The translations under genes and the position numbers were made by a program. Source: JBQKLI01 sp012798975 (lineage in GTDB: Bacteria; Bacillota; Clostridia; Tissierellales; Peptoniphilaceae). From it: a DNA stretch of 64,000 bases. The DNA is taken from NCBI RefSeq assembly GCF_052116305.1, contig NZ_JBQKLI010000009.1:42633-106632 (forward strand), read 5' to 3'. Below are positions 41,696 through 51,583 of the stretch, piece after piece. The notes under the pieces were generated by a model, which worked only from the letters and a program-made list of their open reading frames with translations, did no database searches and was not told where the DNA came from. The first letter of the stretch is position 1; each line of letters starts with the position of its first letter.

Positions 41696-42880
41696 TTAAC
41701 CTGCTATCAATAAATAAATGGAACGAAGAACCATGATAGAAGTAAGAATCACCACTACCCATCCTAGCCAGTAAAGAACAGAAGAATGCTTATACTCTCC
41801 TACAATCGACTTTTTCCTGCTTGCTAGAAGCATCGCTGCAAGCATGATCGGCAAGATAAATCCATTTACTGTTCCTGCAAACACAAGAATCGCTGCAGGC
41901 TGTCCTACAAATATCAATACCAATGTCGAAAAAGCAATAAAGATAATCGTCCATAAACGTTCGTTTTTACGAACAGGTTCTACTAATGTTTTTAAAAATG
42001 AAATGGAAGTATAAGCCGCGCCTACAATAGAAGACAGTGCTGCTGCTAAAAAGACAATCCCGAATATTTTATATCCTGTAGTTCCTAAAGCCTGTTGAAA
42101 AGCACTCCCGGCTGGATCTGCTGCGTCTAATGCCACCCCTTTTGATACAACTCCCAGTACTGCAAGGAATAATAAAACCCGGACAATGGCTGCAACGCCC
42201 ATGCCCATAACGGCAGAACGGTTCACTTGAGACAGATTCTCTTCTCCTACAATCCCCGCATCTACAAGTCTATGACCTCCAGAGAACGTGATATATCCTC
42301 CTACCGTTCCCCCGATCAACGTAATAATAGCAACAAGAGGAAGACTTTCCGGCAAGAATGTTCTTTGAATCGCTTGCCCTATAGGCGGCTGTGTCATTAC
42401 AGCTACAACAAGAATCAGAACAATCATAAGGGCTCCTAAAACTTGAGTTAAACGGTCCATAACAGAACCGGCTTTTTTGGAAATAAAAATTAAGATTCCT
42501 AAAATTCCGCCAATAGCTGCCCCAAACTTAATGTCCATTCCGAAAATCGCCTGAAGCCCGATTGCCGCTCCTCCAACATTGCCAATATTAAAAACAAGTC
42601 CTCCGATTGCAACTAGTATCGCAATAAAATAACCTAGACCCGGTGCAACCTTGTTTGCAATATCTTGTCCTCTTAGTTTCGAAACACAGATCACTCTCCA
42701 GATATTAAGCTGAGCAATCGCTGAAAACAGCAGTGAAATCAAGATAACGAATCCGAATGTTGCCCCAAGACTCCCGGTATAAGTGGCAGTCTGAGTCAAA
42801 AACCCGGGTCCTATGGCTGAAGTTGCCATTAAAAACGCTGCTCCCAATAGTATCGACAAGTTTTTTGAATTTTCTTTCAT
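41696..42880 (-). CDS. NRAMP-superfamily transporter of the 5-oxoprolinase operon
   Basis: This 394-residue protein has 11 predicted helices and the NRAMP fold. Helix 1 reads SAIGPGFLTQTATYTGSLG, where true metal transporters have the DPGN metal-binding motif; helix 6 reads GGYITFSGGHRLVDAG, where they have MPHN. The metal ligands are therefore missing. Gene order with pxpB/pxpC suggests it imports 5-oxoproline or a related organic acid or lactam (inference). The start at 42880 (MKENSKNL) has AAAGGAG; an in-frame extension to 42934 is rejected. It is the first gene of the operon. Confidence 0.85.
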   Translation of the reverse strand: MKENSKNLSILLGAAFLMATSAIGPGFLTQTATYTGSLGATFGFVILISLLFSAIAQLNIWRVICVSKLRGQDIANKVAPGLGYFIAILVAIGGLVFNIGNVGGAAIGLQAIFGMDIKFGAAIGGILGILIFISKKAGSVMDRLTQVLGALMIVLILVVAVMTQPPIGQAIQRTFLPESLPLVAIITLIGGTVGGYITFSGGHRLVDAGIVGEENLSQVNRSAVMGMGVAAIVRVLLFLAVLGVVSKGVALDAADPAGSAFQQALGTTGYKIFGIVFLAAALSSIVGAAYTSISFLKTLVEPVRKNERLWTIIFIAFSTLVLIFVGQPAAILVFAGTVNGFILPIMLAAMLLASRKKSIVGEYKHSSVLYWLGWVVVILTSIMVLRSIYLLIAG

Positions 42881-43243
42881 TTTTCTCTCTCCTTTTGCAC
42901 CGCGTATGAATTCATTATATTTATAACAAATCAAGGTGCTTATTTTATTTCAAAAATACCTTCTTATCTACCAAAAGAAAGCCCAAGACAACCCAGACTA
43001 AAGAAAATATTCTGTAGATCAGAATAGGTATAAATGATTGTTGGATAGAATTATTATACCATAAAGGAAAATCTCGATTTATAACTGCTAACAAGAGAAC
43101 TCTTTTAAGAATAATAGGATCTATCCATAAAAAGATCCCCTGATCGGACAATCGATCAAGAGAGCTTTCCCTTCAGACTATAATCAAACAACGTAAGCAG
43201 CAACAAAGGCGAAACAAATAACTTTACTTAAACTTAAGAACTA
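42881..43243 (-). other. Gap without gene upstream of the transporter operon
   Basis: No supported gene. A TATAAT at 42916-42921 on the minus strand may be the -10 of the operon, but I find no convincing -35. A weak hairpin (GGATCT/AGATCC, about 43117-43138) has no T run. Confidence 0.4.
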
Positions 43244-44155
43244 TCACTTTTTCTTGTCCTCTTTTTGGAAAGGATCCGTGATCATCCTGTGGATGCCTTC
43301 TACGACAGTTGTCTCCGGTTCCATCTTAAACTCCCGCTTTATCAAAGGATGGCGTTTCCCTAGATGTTTGGTTGTTTTCTTGTTCCAAAGATCGCGTTGT
43401 CGTTTTTTGCCATAGATTCCCATAGCTTTCGGTATTACAGTTCGGTACTCATTGCTTTTGCCAGTCATCACATCTATCGTTCCCTCTACTACAGGGTCTA
43501 TATTTAGAAACTGCTCGTAAGGAAAAGCCATCTCCTCATAGTCAAAGAGTCTTTCTGGAACATCCTCCTGCCATTTTGACATAGATGCATACTCCCGGTC
43601 ATTCAGCCCTGTCATATAAGGACCAGGATTGATAACCGCTACTTCGATGCCATACTCTTGAAGCTCCTTGCTTAAGGACTCTGCCACAGCCTCTAGTGCA
43701 AACTTCGAACTGCAGTAGGGACCGGATATAGGGTCGGCCATTATTCCGTGAAGAGAGCTGACAAAAACGATCTTTCCTGCCCCTTTTTTCACCATCTGAT
43801 GAACGATCTTCTGAGTTAAAAAAATCGTTCCGAAAAAATTCACTTCGTACTGCTTTCGAAGAACCTCTTCAGGAATATCCGCTATAGATCCTCCTAGAGA
43901 AACTGCCGCATTATTTAAAAGCACATCTACATCCCATGTGCCAGCAAGTTCTCTGTCTTCCGAAGATGTAATATCCAGTTTCGCGATCCTGATAGAAACA
44001 TTCCGCTTTCGTGCTTCTTCTGCCAGTTCCTTTCCTTGGCGATGATTCGCCACCCCTGCGATAACATCTTCATGATCTTCCGCCATTCGAAGTGCAATCT
44101 CCCAGCCGAACCCGGAACCTGCCCCTGTGATCAAATAGGTTTTTTTCTTTTTCAT
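43244..44155 (-). CDS. SDR-family oxidoreductase, extended C-terminus
   Basis: This 303-residue protein has TYLITGAGSGFGWEIALRMAE (cofactor), LLNNAAVSLGGS, VFVSSLHGIMADPISG (Ser) and YCSSKFALEAVAESL (Tyr-Lys). The ~60-residue extension beyond the usual SDR length is rich in basic residues (GKKRQRDLWNKKTTKHLGKRHP). It is probably monocistronic, with GGGAGGAG before ATG, and divergent from the P-type ATPase gene (261-bp shared upstream region, in which I see no clear promoter). The substrate is unknown. Confidence 0.9.
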   Translation of the reverse strand: MKKKKTYLITGAGSGFGWEIALRMAEDHEDVIAGVANHRQGKELAEEARKRNVSIRIAKLDITSSEDRELAGTWDVDVLLNNAAVSLGGSIADIPEEVLRKQYEVNFFGTIFLTQKIVHQMVKKGAGKIVFVSSLHGIMADPISGPYCSSKFALEAVAESLSKELQEYGIEVAVINPGPYMTGLNDREYASMSKWQEDVPERLFDYEEMAFPYEQFLNIDPVVEGTIDVMTGKSNEYRTVIPKAMGIYGKKRQRDLWNKKTTKHLGKRHPLIKREFKMEPETTVVEGIHRMITDPFQKEDKKK

Positions 44156-44416
44156 AGTTCTCCTCCCTCTATGGTTAAATAATCTAGTTTTCAGAATTTT
44201 TTATGCCGCTGTCTTTATAGTTGAATATACCCTTTCTAGAAGTTGATCCTGCAGAAAATCCTCTTCTATCCATTTTTACTATTGCTTCTCTCATCAAAGT
44301 TTAACGAGTAATATTCTGCAGCTTTTTCTCTCTTCATAATCTGCACATACCCCTAAGATATAATAGCTATCAATCAAAGAGATCAACTATCCATAAAACA
44401 TTCCCGGAGGAGTCCT

Positions 44417-46784
44417 ATGAAAAATTACAAAGGCGGTCTTACCAGCATTCAGGTCTCTGAACGCATGGAAAAAGGCCAGTTTAACAAGATAACAAACAAA
44501 AACTCAAAAACCATCCCCGATATTTTAAAGGAGCATATCTTTACCCTGTTTAACTTTATCAACCTGATCCTTGCAGCTATTATCCTGATCGCATCCTTAA
44601 AGAAGCCTTCGCTATTTAATCAATCTCACTTTTTTATCCGTTGTCGTGATCAACACAGTGATCGGAATCCTTCAGGAGATTCAGGCAAAAAGAACCGTCG
44701 ACAAACTAACACTGATTACCCAGCCCTATGTCCGTGTCCTTCGAGATGACAAACTTGAAAAGCAGGAGTATACAAAGATCGTTTTAGATGATGTCCTGTT
44801 TTTAGAGACTGGCGACCAAATCCCCGCCGACTGTAAAATCGTTGAGAACCAGAATCTGGAAGTAGACGAATCCTCCCTCACAGGAGAATCCGAAAACATC
44901 CAGAAAAAAACAGGAGACCCTTTATGGTCCGGCTCTACCGTTACTGCCGGGGCATGCTATGCAAAAGTCACCGCTGTAGGTGCTGATACTATGAGCGGCA
45001 AAATCACCCATGAGTCTAAAAAAATAAAGAAAGAAAATTCAAAACTGAACAAATCCCTAAATCATCTTTTAAAATTTCTAAGTTTGATCATACTTCCTGC
45101 AGGAATTCTCCTTTTTGCAAGAACCTTTTTTGTCGGTTCTACCACTGATCTTCCTTCTGCAGCAGTAAAAACTGTATCGGTTATTATCGGCATGATCCCG
45201 GAAGGATTAATACTCTTAACCTCCGTCTCCATGGCAGCTGGAGACGTAGCGATGAGCAGACACCATTCCTTGATCCAAAAACTTTCCAGTATCGAAACAC
45301 TGGCTAGAACAAACATCCTCTGTGTCGATAAAACAGGTACTATTACAACTGGAAAAATCAAATTTATGGATCTTCTATTAGTAGAAGGAGATAAAACAAT
45401 CTCTATAAAGGACCTTACAGCAGAAGAGAAAGATAAACATACCACGATACAAGCAGCTTCTGCCCTTTCCTCCGTCCTACCTGCCGCAAACGAGACACAG
45501 AAGTCCCTGCAGAAAACTTTTACACAGAAAACGAACTGGAAAGCTGCCTCTATCCTTCCTTTCTCTTCCGAACGAAAACATTCGAAAGCAGAATTCGAAG
45601 GAAAGGGAACTTGGCTTCTAGGAGCTCCCGAATTTATAAACTACAGCATTCCCGAATCCCTGCAAGAAAAAATACACTCTCGCCTTCTCGAAGGCTACCG
45701 TGTTCTTATCCTTTCGGAAGCAAAAACCTTTGATGAAAAAGAGAGCACTCTTCGAGGTATCCTTATCCTTTCAGACGAGCTCCGCACAGATGTAGCTGAA
45801 ACTTTCGACTATTTCGAAAAACAAAATGTCGAAGTGAAAATCATCTCCGGCGACGATCCCCAAGCAGTTTTCGCTATCGCAAAAAGATCCGGCATAAAAA
45901 ACATGAAGAGCTTTGCAAATATGAAACAGGTCGCTGATCAAAACATCCTTGAAAAAGTGAAAACTACTTCCATTTTCGGAAGAGTCAGTCCTTTCCAAAA
46001 GAAAGAAATTCTTCTTGCTCTGCAAAAGCAAGGAAATATCGTCACCATGGTCGGCGACGGGGTAAATGATGTCCCCGCCTTAAAACAAGCAGACTGCAGT
46101 GTCGCTATGGCCGGAGGAAGCGATGCAGCGAAAAACGTATCCCATATTATCCTTCTGAAAAACAACATCGGCTCTTTGATAAAGGCCGTTTACGAAGGAA
46201 GAAGAATTATCAACAACATCCATCGAGTAGCCTCTTTATTCTTAGTAAAGACCACTTACTCTGCGATCCTTGCTGTATTCTTTGTCTTCTGGGGAAAAGA
46301 TTATCCGATTATGCCCATCCAGATGTCTTTAATCAACGCACTCACCATCGGGATTCCTTCCTTCTTCCTGGCATTAAAACCGAATCGTGAACGTGTATCC
46401 GGAAGCTTTTTAGATAATGCTGTGAAAACCTCCATCCCTATCGGTATGGCAACAGCAGCAGTGATGATTTTACTTCAGGCAGCCTCAACCGTCATAGACA
46501 TTCCTGACCCGGCTCTTTCCACAATGTCTGCAGCCGTTCTTTCCTCAGCGGGAATCTTAGCCTTATTTGCAAACTGCACGCCCTTCACCTTGTCAAACAC
46601 GATCTTGTTCGCAGGCTGTACTATAGCATTGATCGGTTCTATGCTCTTTGGCGGAAAGCTGATATTCATGACCTCTCTTACATTAATTCAGCTTGTGGTC
46701 TTAGCAGTGCTTACGCATCCGTCTTTGGACTATATAAGCTCACAAAAAGCTCTGTTTCAAAAACAGTACATCAGCTGCTACTAA
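44417..46784 (+). pseudogene. P-type cation-transporting ATPase, frameshifted near residue 65
   Basis: The first frame encodes the N-terminal cytosolic part and the first helix (GGLTSIQVSERMEKGQFNK, TLFNFINLILAAIILIASLK). The second frame resumes at about 44605 (RYLINLTFLSVV, INTVIGILQEIQAKRTVDKL) and is intact to the end. Motifs are LTGESENIQKK, LCVDKTGTITTGK (phosphorylated Asp), and MVGDGVNDVPALKQADCSVAMA. The pattern resembles bacterial P2-type or heavy-metal-like ATPases of the CtpE/MgtA-related group; the ion is uncertain. The shift lies between 44598 and 44625. If real, the pump is dead, since helices 1 and 2 are separated. Confidence 0.85.
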
Positions 46785-46834
46785 AAACTCAGCCAGATGT
46801 ACTATCATAAAACAAAAATTGAAAGGAAAAAACA

Positions 46835-48345
46835 ATGCTTAAAAAACTCATCCTAAGACTTCTTGCCCTGTTTCTTCTAGCTGGAGGGGGGATCCTCTTT
46901 TTTCTCTCCACACTTGCGCCCGCTCAGGAGGAATATATAAGCTACGACAAAGAAAAACAGATCGCCCTCATCGACAAACAGCTTGAAGGGATCGATCTTG
47001 AAAAAGTCCGCAAAAAAGAAAAGTTGATTAAGGAAAAAAGCATCGATAAAATCCAAAACTCCATCGCAAAAAACGAACTGACTTATACGGAACTCACCGC
47101 CTTTTATCTCGATCGGATCAAAACCTACGACGCTGGAGCAAAAGGCATCAACGCTGTTTCAGAGATAAACCCGAAAGCTATAGAAGAAGCAAAAGCCCAT
47201 GACTTAAAAAAGGACACCCCGAAAGGAGTCTCCGGCATCCCTGTTTTGATTAAAGATAATGTGAATACGAATACCTTGCCCACAAGCGGCGGAGCTTATG
47301 CCTTAAAAGACTTCACTCCGAAAAACAACGCAGATCTTGTAGACGCACTTCAGAAACACGGTGCTATCCTCCTTGGAAAATCAAACTTATCGGAAATGGC
47401 AAACTTTATGGCAAGAAAAATGCCCAGCGGATACAGTTCAAAAACAGGTCAAACCCATAATCCTTTTGACCCCATAGAACTATCTCCCGAAGGCTCGAGC
47501 TCTGGAAGCGGTGCAGCCCTTGCAGCAAACTTTGCTTCTATCGCCATCGGCACAGAAACAACAGGCTCCATTATAGCGCCTTCAGCAGTCCATTCCCTTG
47601 CAGGCTTTAAACCGACAAAAGATTCTATCTCCACAAAAGGAATCCTTCCCCTGTCTTCGACAATGGACACAGCAGGTGCCATGGCTAAAAATGTTAAAGA
47701 TGCACTCCTCTTATACAACGCCTCCCTGTCCGATCCTAAAAAAGAAATCTCTGATCATCTAGACGAAAACTTTATAAAAGGAAAAAGAATCGGCCTCGTC
47801 TCCGGGAATCAAGATCAACTCCTTGAAGAAAACTCAAAGCTGCCGGTGCTGAAGTTGTTGCGATCTCGTTAGATGAAAAAGGCATCGACAACGGCTTTAT
47901 CATCGATCAGGACTTTAAAAAGGACTTAAACAAATACCTAAAAGAGAATAATGCCCCTGTAAAAAGTCTGGAAGAACTCATCCGCTTTAACGAGAAAGAT
48001 TTAAAAAGAAGAACAAAGTACGGACAAGACCTGATCGAATCCGCTAATGATGTAAAAGATTTCGACCGTAAAAAAGTGGACTCCATGGTAATAGATGCAA
48101 AAACCAGATTAAATAAAACGCTCGACGAAAACAAACTCGATGCCATTGTCTTCTTAAACAACGACGGTGTTCTCTTGCCTTCTGTAGCAGGATTTCCTGA
48201 ATTCACTGTACCGGCAGGAATAACTGAAAAAGGCACCCCCGCCGGAGCTACCTTCGTGACAAAAGAAAAGGAAGACGAAAAAATTCTAAACCTCGCTTAC
48301 AGCTTTGAGCAGAAAACGAAAGCAAGAGTTGTGCCTGAAAGATAA
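46835..48345 (+). pseudogene. Amidase-signature family protein, frameshifted near residue 332
   Basis: This is a ~500-residue membrane-anchored amidase. The N-terminal segment (residues ~5-28) is hydrophobic. Amidase catalytic motifs are VSGIPVLIKDNVNTNTLPTSGG (Lys), SPEGSSSGSGAALAANFASIAIGTETTGS (Ser-cis-Ser-Ser). After 47834-47842 the frame changes and continues KAAGAEVVAISLDEKGID and LPSVAGFPEFTVPAGITEKGTPAGATF to TAA at 48345. One base lost or two gained near GAAGAAAACTC would explain it. It starts 50 bp after the ATPase gene. The first 332 residues contain the catalytic triad, but the fold would be incomplete. Confidence 0.85.
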
Positions 48346-48640
48346 TTAGGCGGGATTGCTTCGCAACCCAGGCAGGATCCCTGACGGGACCTAGGCTTTA
48401 GGCGGCACGCCTTTGGCGGCCAGGAAGGGAAAAAAATAGGAAATAGGATTAAAAAAAGAGTGGAAGAGTGGAAGAGTGGAAGAGTGCAGAGTGAGAAAGT
48501 GAAGTTGTGGTCGGAAATAAGAAGGGCGTTTATTTTCTAGGTTATAAAAAAGGCGTCCTTAGGTTCCCCCTTGCTTTTAAACAGTTACAGGGTTACAAAG
48601 GGGGGGCTAGGGGTGAAACTAAGACTTTTTTTCATATTGT
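48346..48640 (+). repeat. Structured intergenic repeat, copy F (reverse orientation)
   Basis: This copy is on the plus strand, directly behind the plus-strand amidase stop, so its sense again follows the upstream gene. It starts with GGCGGGATTGC-TTC-GCAACCC. The second hairpin has changed arms, GGATCCC-TGAC-GGGACC (48375-48391), versus GGATGCC-TTC-GGCACC elsewhere. A 9-bp unit GAGTGGAAG is repeated at about 48457-48484. The variable hairpin is GAAATAA/TTATTTTC (48514-48537). The 481-bp gap to 48826 has no credible gene. Confidence 0.75.
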
Positions 48641-48766
48641 GAAAGCATTGAAAAGCAATAGTTGTATTCCTGTGATTTCATTAAAGGAAAGTTTTTATTT
48701 TATGAAATCATAGGAACACCCGAATAAAACCTCTGTATACTACTGATAATCACATAGTGTGTTGCA

Positions 48767-48806
48767 AAAAAAGATCGGAGTTCACTTAAATCCTATCTTT
48801 TTGTAT
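48767..48806 (-). terminator. Terminator of the antimicrobial-peptide ABC/two-component operon
   Basis: On the minus strand AAAAGATAGGA and TCCGATCTTTT form a stem with one mismatch, followed by a T run, about 20 bp after the histidine kinase stop. Confidence 0.75.
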
Positions 48807-48826
48807 TAAAAAATATGAAGGATTTG

Positions 48827-50164
48827 CTAGATTCCTAAAGGAATTTTTAGAATCACTTGTGCCCCTTTATCTTCAGTCCGATTTTGAATCTTTAACGCTC
48901 CGCCATGTCTTTTTACAATGCTCTCCGCGATAGAAATTCCCATTCCAAGATGTTCTCCAGATTCCTTAGTTTCTGTATAGAACACTTCTTTTCCTCTTCG
49001 TAAGGCCTCTTTTGAAAATCCCTTTCCGTTGTCACGCACTTCTATAAAGAAACTCTTCTCTTCGGCATAAAAGAAGAGTTCTATCTTTCCCTTGTTCTCT
49101 GTAAAACGGATACTATTATTTAAAAGATTAAAAACTCCTCGTTTTAACTCTTCAAAATCTCCTTTAAACCTTTCCGGAAGTTTATCTCTATAAACTTTGA
49201 AACTCCGCTGATTTTTTCTGCAGAGAATATCCCCTTCTTCTTCTATACGATTCACGAACTCCACCGTATCGATCCAGCTATAGTCCTCAAAGACTAGCGG
49301 ATCATTTGCAGTCTGGCTTTTCAGCATCGCTAGATACTCCTCTATTCTATGAATATTATTAATGACTGTTTTATGATAAGGATTCGCATCCTCTTCCTCC
49401 ATCATTAGTTCCATGCTTCCTTTAATAATCGCAAGAGGTGTATTGATGTCATGGGTGATAGAGGCAACCTGCTGCAGTCTTTCCTTTTCCATAGCCCACT
49501 GCTCTTCCAAAGATTTCTTTAAAGCTTCTTTCATACTGTCTAAAGAATCGATCGCTGCATTAAACTCCACAATAGAAGAAGCTTGAGCTGTAAAGTCAAG
49601 ATCCTGGGCTTTGATTTTCTCCGTCATTTGAAGAATCGAGTCGATTTCTCCCTTCATCTTTTTCTTAAAAAGGTAGCTGATCCCTAAAGCCAAAATCACA
49701 TTTATAAGAATCGGCACCATAATATATAACAGCTCTGGACTCGGCAGCACTCTATTGAGCACCGGGTCGGAATATTTCGCTTTTAGATCATATTGAACGA
49801 AAATCACATCTTCCGCTCTTTCAATTTTCATATAAAAGTATCTATTTCCATTTCCCTCTTTCGCTAATTCATAGTCCTTTATTCCTTCTTCACCCATATT
49901 CGTATCTTTTTGATTTCCGTCTTTGTCCAGAACTAGATATTTCCCCGGAAACGGTATATCCTTATAATTTATCTCTCCTTTTTCTAACGAATCTCGATTA
50001 TTTCTGACGTAATTTTCTACAAAATTTGCTGGAAGGATTCCACCGTTATTTAAACCATACATAAAAAAGGATACAGACAGGATGAAGATGAAGGATGCCG
50101 CGAACACAAAGATCAGCAGGTACTTTAGAAATACAAATGTTAAAGATCTTCTATTTAACGCCAT
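48827..50164 (-). CDS. Sensor histidine kinase (LanK/CprK-like)
   Basis: This 445-residue kinase has two membrane segments (about residues 10-32 and 140-165) bounding a ~105-residue external domain. A HAMP-like linker follows. The phospho-acceptor His is in VASITHDINTPLAIIKG, the N box is FNLLNNSIRFTENKG, and the G boxes are VRDNGKGFS and GMGISIAESIVKRHGG. It starts within the response regulator stop (10-bp overlap). Its position behind a lantibiotic-type ABC transporter suggests that it senses cationic peptides or bacitracin-like antibiotics. Confidence 0.92.
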   Translation of the reverse strand: MALNRRSLTFVFLKYLLIFVFAASFIFILSVSFFMYGLNNGGILPANFVENYVRNNRDSLEKGEINYKDIPFPGKYLVLDKDGNQKDTNMGEEGIKDYELAKEGNGNRYFYMKIERAEDVIFVQYDLKAKYSDPVLNRVLPSPELLYIMVPILINVILALGISYLFKKKMKGEIDSILQMTEKIKAQDLDFTAQASSIVEFNAAIDSLDSMKEALKKSLEEQWAMEKERLQQVASITHDINTPLAIIKGSMELMMEEEDANPYHKTVINNIHRIEEYLAMLKSQTANDPLVFEDYSWIDTVEFVNRIEEEGDILCRKNQRSFKVYRDKLPERFKGDFEELKRGVFNLLNNSIRFTENKGKIELFFYAEEKSFFIEVRDNGKGFSKEALRRGKEVFYTETKESGEHLGMGISIAESIVKRHGGALKIQNRTEDKGAQVILKIPLGI

Positions 50165-50826
50165 TTATATCCTACTCCCCACACTGTCTTTATCGGGTCC
50201 AGCTGAATTTCGCCGAACTTGTCTCGAATATTCTTGATATGAACACGGATCGCCCCTTCATTACTTTCGCTGTCGTATCCAAAAACTGATTCCAGAATGC
50301 TTTCTAAAGTAAATACCTGTCCTTTATGCCTGAAAAGATGCAGACTTATATCGTATTCGCTTTTTGTCAGGCTGATCTTCTTCTCTTCTCCCTCTACAAT
50401 CCCTGTAACTACTCGTTCCGAGATATCGAAACTGTACGTGTCATCACGTATAAACTGGTGCTTTTCCCGATTTTCTCTTCTAAGATGGGCAGAAACTCTC
50501 GCCCGAAGTTCTACTAAGCTAAAAGGTTTTTTAATATAATCATCCGCACCTAAGCGAAAACCCTCTACAATATCCTGATCTAATACTTTCGCTGTCGCAA
50601 AAAGAATTGGAATATCAAGCTTCTCCCGAATTTTTTTCATAACAGTAAAACCGTCTATCTCAGGCATCATAATGTCTAGTAAAATGAGATCAAAGTTTTC
50701 GAAATCAGAAATCTGCTTCTTTGCTGCTGACTCCCATACCGTAACCTGATATCCATCTTTTTCCAATGCCTTTTTCATGATCTGGGATAATTCCATCTCA
50801 TCCTCAAGAATCAACAACTTATGCAT
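50155..50826 (-). CDS. OmpR-family response regulator
   Basis: This 223-residue regulator has a receiver domain with acidic pocket ILEDEMELS, phospho-Asp in LILLDIMMPEIDGF and Lys in DDYIKKPFSLVE. The winged-helix DNA-binding domain is in the C-terminal half (ISLTKSEYDISLHLF, VRVHIKNIRDKFG-type stretch IRVHIKNIRDKFGEI, VWGVGYKWR). It partners with the kinase immediately downstream and probably activates the ABC genes upstream in the same operon. Confidence 0.94.
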   Translation of the reverse strand: MHKLLILEDEMELSQIMKKALEKDGYQVTVWESAAKKQISDFENFDLILLDIMMPEIDGFTVMKKIREKLDIPILFATAKVLDQDIVEGFRLGADDYIKKPFSLVELRARVSAHLRRENREKHQFIRDDTYSFDISERVVTGIVEGEEKKISLTKSEYDISLHLFRHKGQVFTLESILESVFGYDSESNEGAIRVHIKNIRDKFGEIQLDPIKTVWGVGYKWR

Positions 50827-50835
50827 CTCAATCCC

Positions 50836-51582
50836 CTACTCTTCTATTTCCTTCTGTCCCTCAAACCCTTGGCTAAAAAACCATAATCCTATCACGAACA
50901 CCATAGAAATAACAATACTGAAAAGAATACAACTGTTTATTTCCCCTGCAAAATATACTTTCATTTTATCAGAAAGACTATTTACGGTAAGAATCCTGTT
51001 TCCAGCTCCCCATATAGAGTACATCCAGATTCCATCGCCCAATCCCGTCTCCATTAATGCAGCGATCAAAGTCCCGATCACACCAACACTTATTCCGAAA
51101 ACATTTCCAAATCTATAGCTTAAGAAATATTGTATCAAATACACGGGAATTGCCGTTAGCCAAATAACCCTTACCCCAAAAATCAAATCTGGAATAAAAA
51201 TGGCCTCGTTATGGTTTTTAGAATACAAAAAAACAAAACCCATAATCGTAATCGTTAGAGAGACAAGTCCTGCCAGCAGCAGATAGATCAGCTTAACAAA
51301 ATATGGAACGGACCGATTCCCCGGAAAAGTAAAGATCCGATGATACATCCCGCTTTCCTCTTCCAAAGAAACAGCTACCGCACAAACAATCCCTATCACA
51401 AAAGGATAAACGATTGAAAGAATTCTCGTAAAGTCTAGGATTGCTTGTTCTCTTGACCCTCCGAAGAAGTACAACCCCAGCATCACAATTCCTAAAACAG
51501 GAAACAAAATATGCATCCAGATCAAGGAAGAATGTCTAAAAAGATAATCCTCCTGCTTTAAACTATTCAACAAATATTTCAT
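50836..51582 (-). CDS. Lantibiotic-immunity type ABC permease (second)
   Basis: This 248-residue protein with six membrane segments starts MKYLLNSLKQEDYLFRHSSL, with the internal EEESGMYHRIFTFPGNRS loop typical of LanG/MutG permeases. The start at 51582 has AGGGAGA upstream; an in-frame extension of 21 residues reaches into the previous gene and is rejected. It follows the first permease by 1 bp and precedes the response regulator by 9 bp. Confidence 0.85.
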   Translation of the reverse strand: MKYLLNSLKQEDYLFRHSSLIWMHILFPVLGIVMLGLYFFGGSREQAILDFTRILSIVYPFVIGIVCAVAVSLEEESGMYHRIFTFPGNRSVPYFVKLIYLLLAGLVSLTITIMGFVFLYSKNHNEAIFIPDLIFGVRVIWLTAIPVYLIQYFLSYRFGNVFGISVGVIGTLIAALMETGLGDGIWMYSIWGAGNRILTVNSLSDKMKVYFAGEINSCILFSIVISMVFVIGLWFFSQGFEGQKEIEE

Positions 51583-51583
51583 T

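Noticed and set aside
41696..42880. Annotation as a manganese/iron NRAMP transporter
   Set aside because: The fold matches, but the metal-binding DPGN and MPHN motifs are absent, so metal transport is not supported.
42945..43151. A 68-codon hydrophobic frame upstream of the NRAMP-like gene
   Set aside because: No ribosome binding site at its start and no recognisable family; hydrophobicity follows from AT-rich sequence. Kept as gap.
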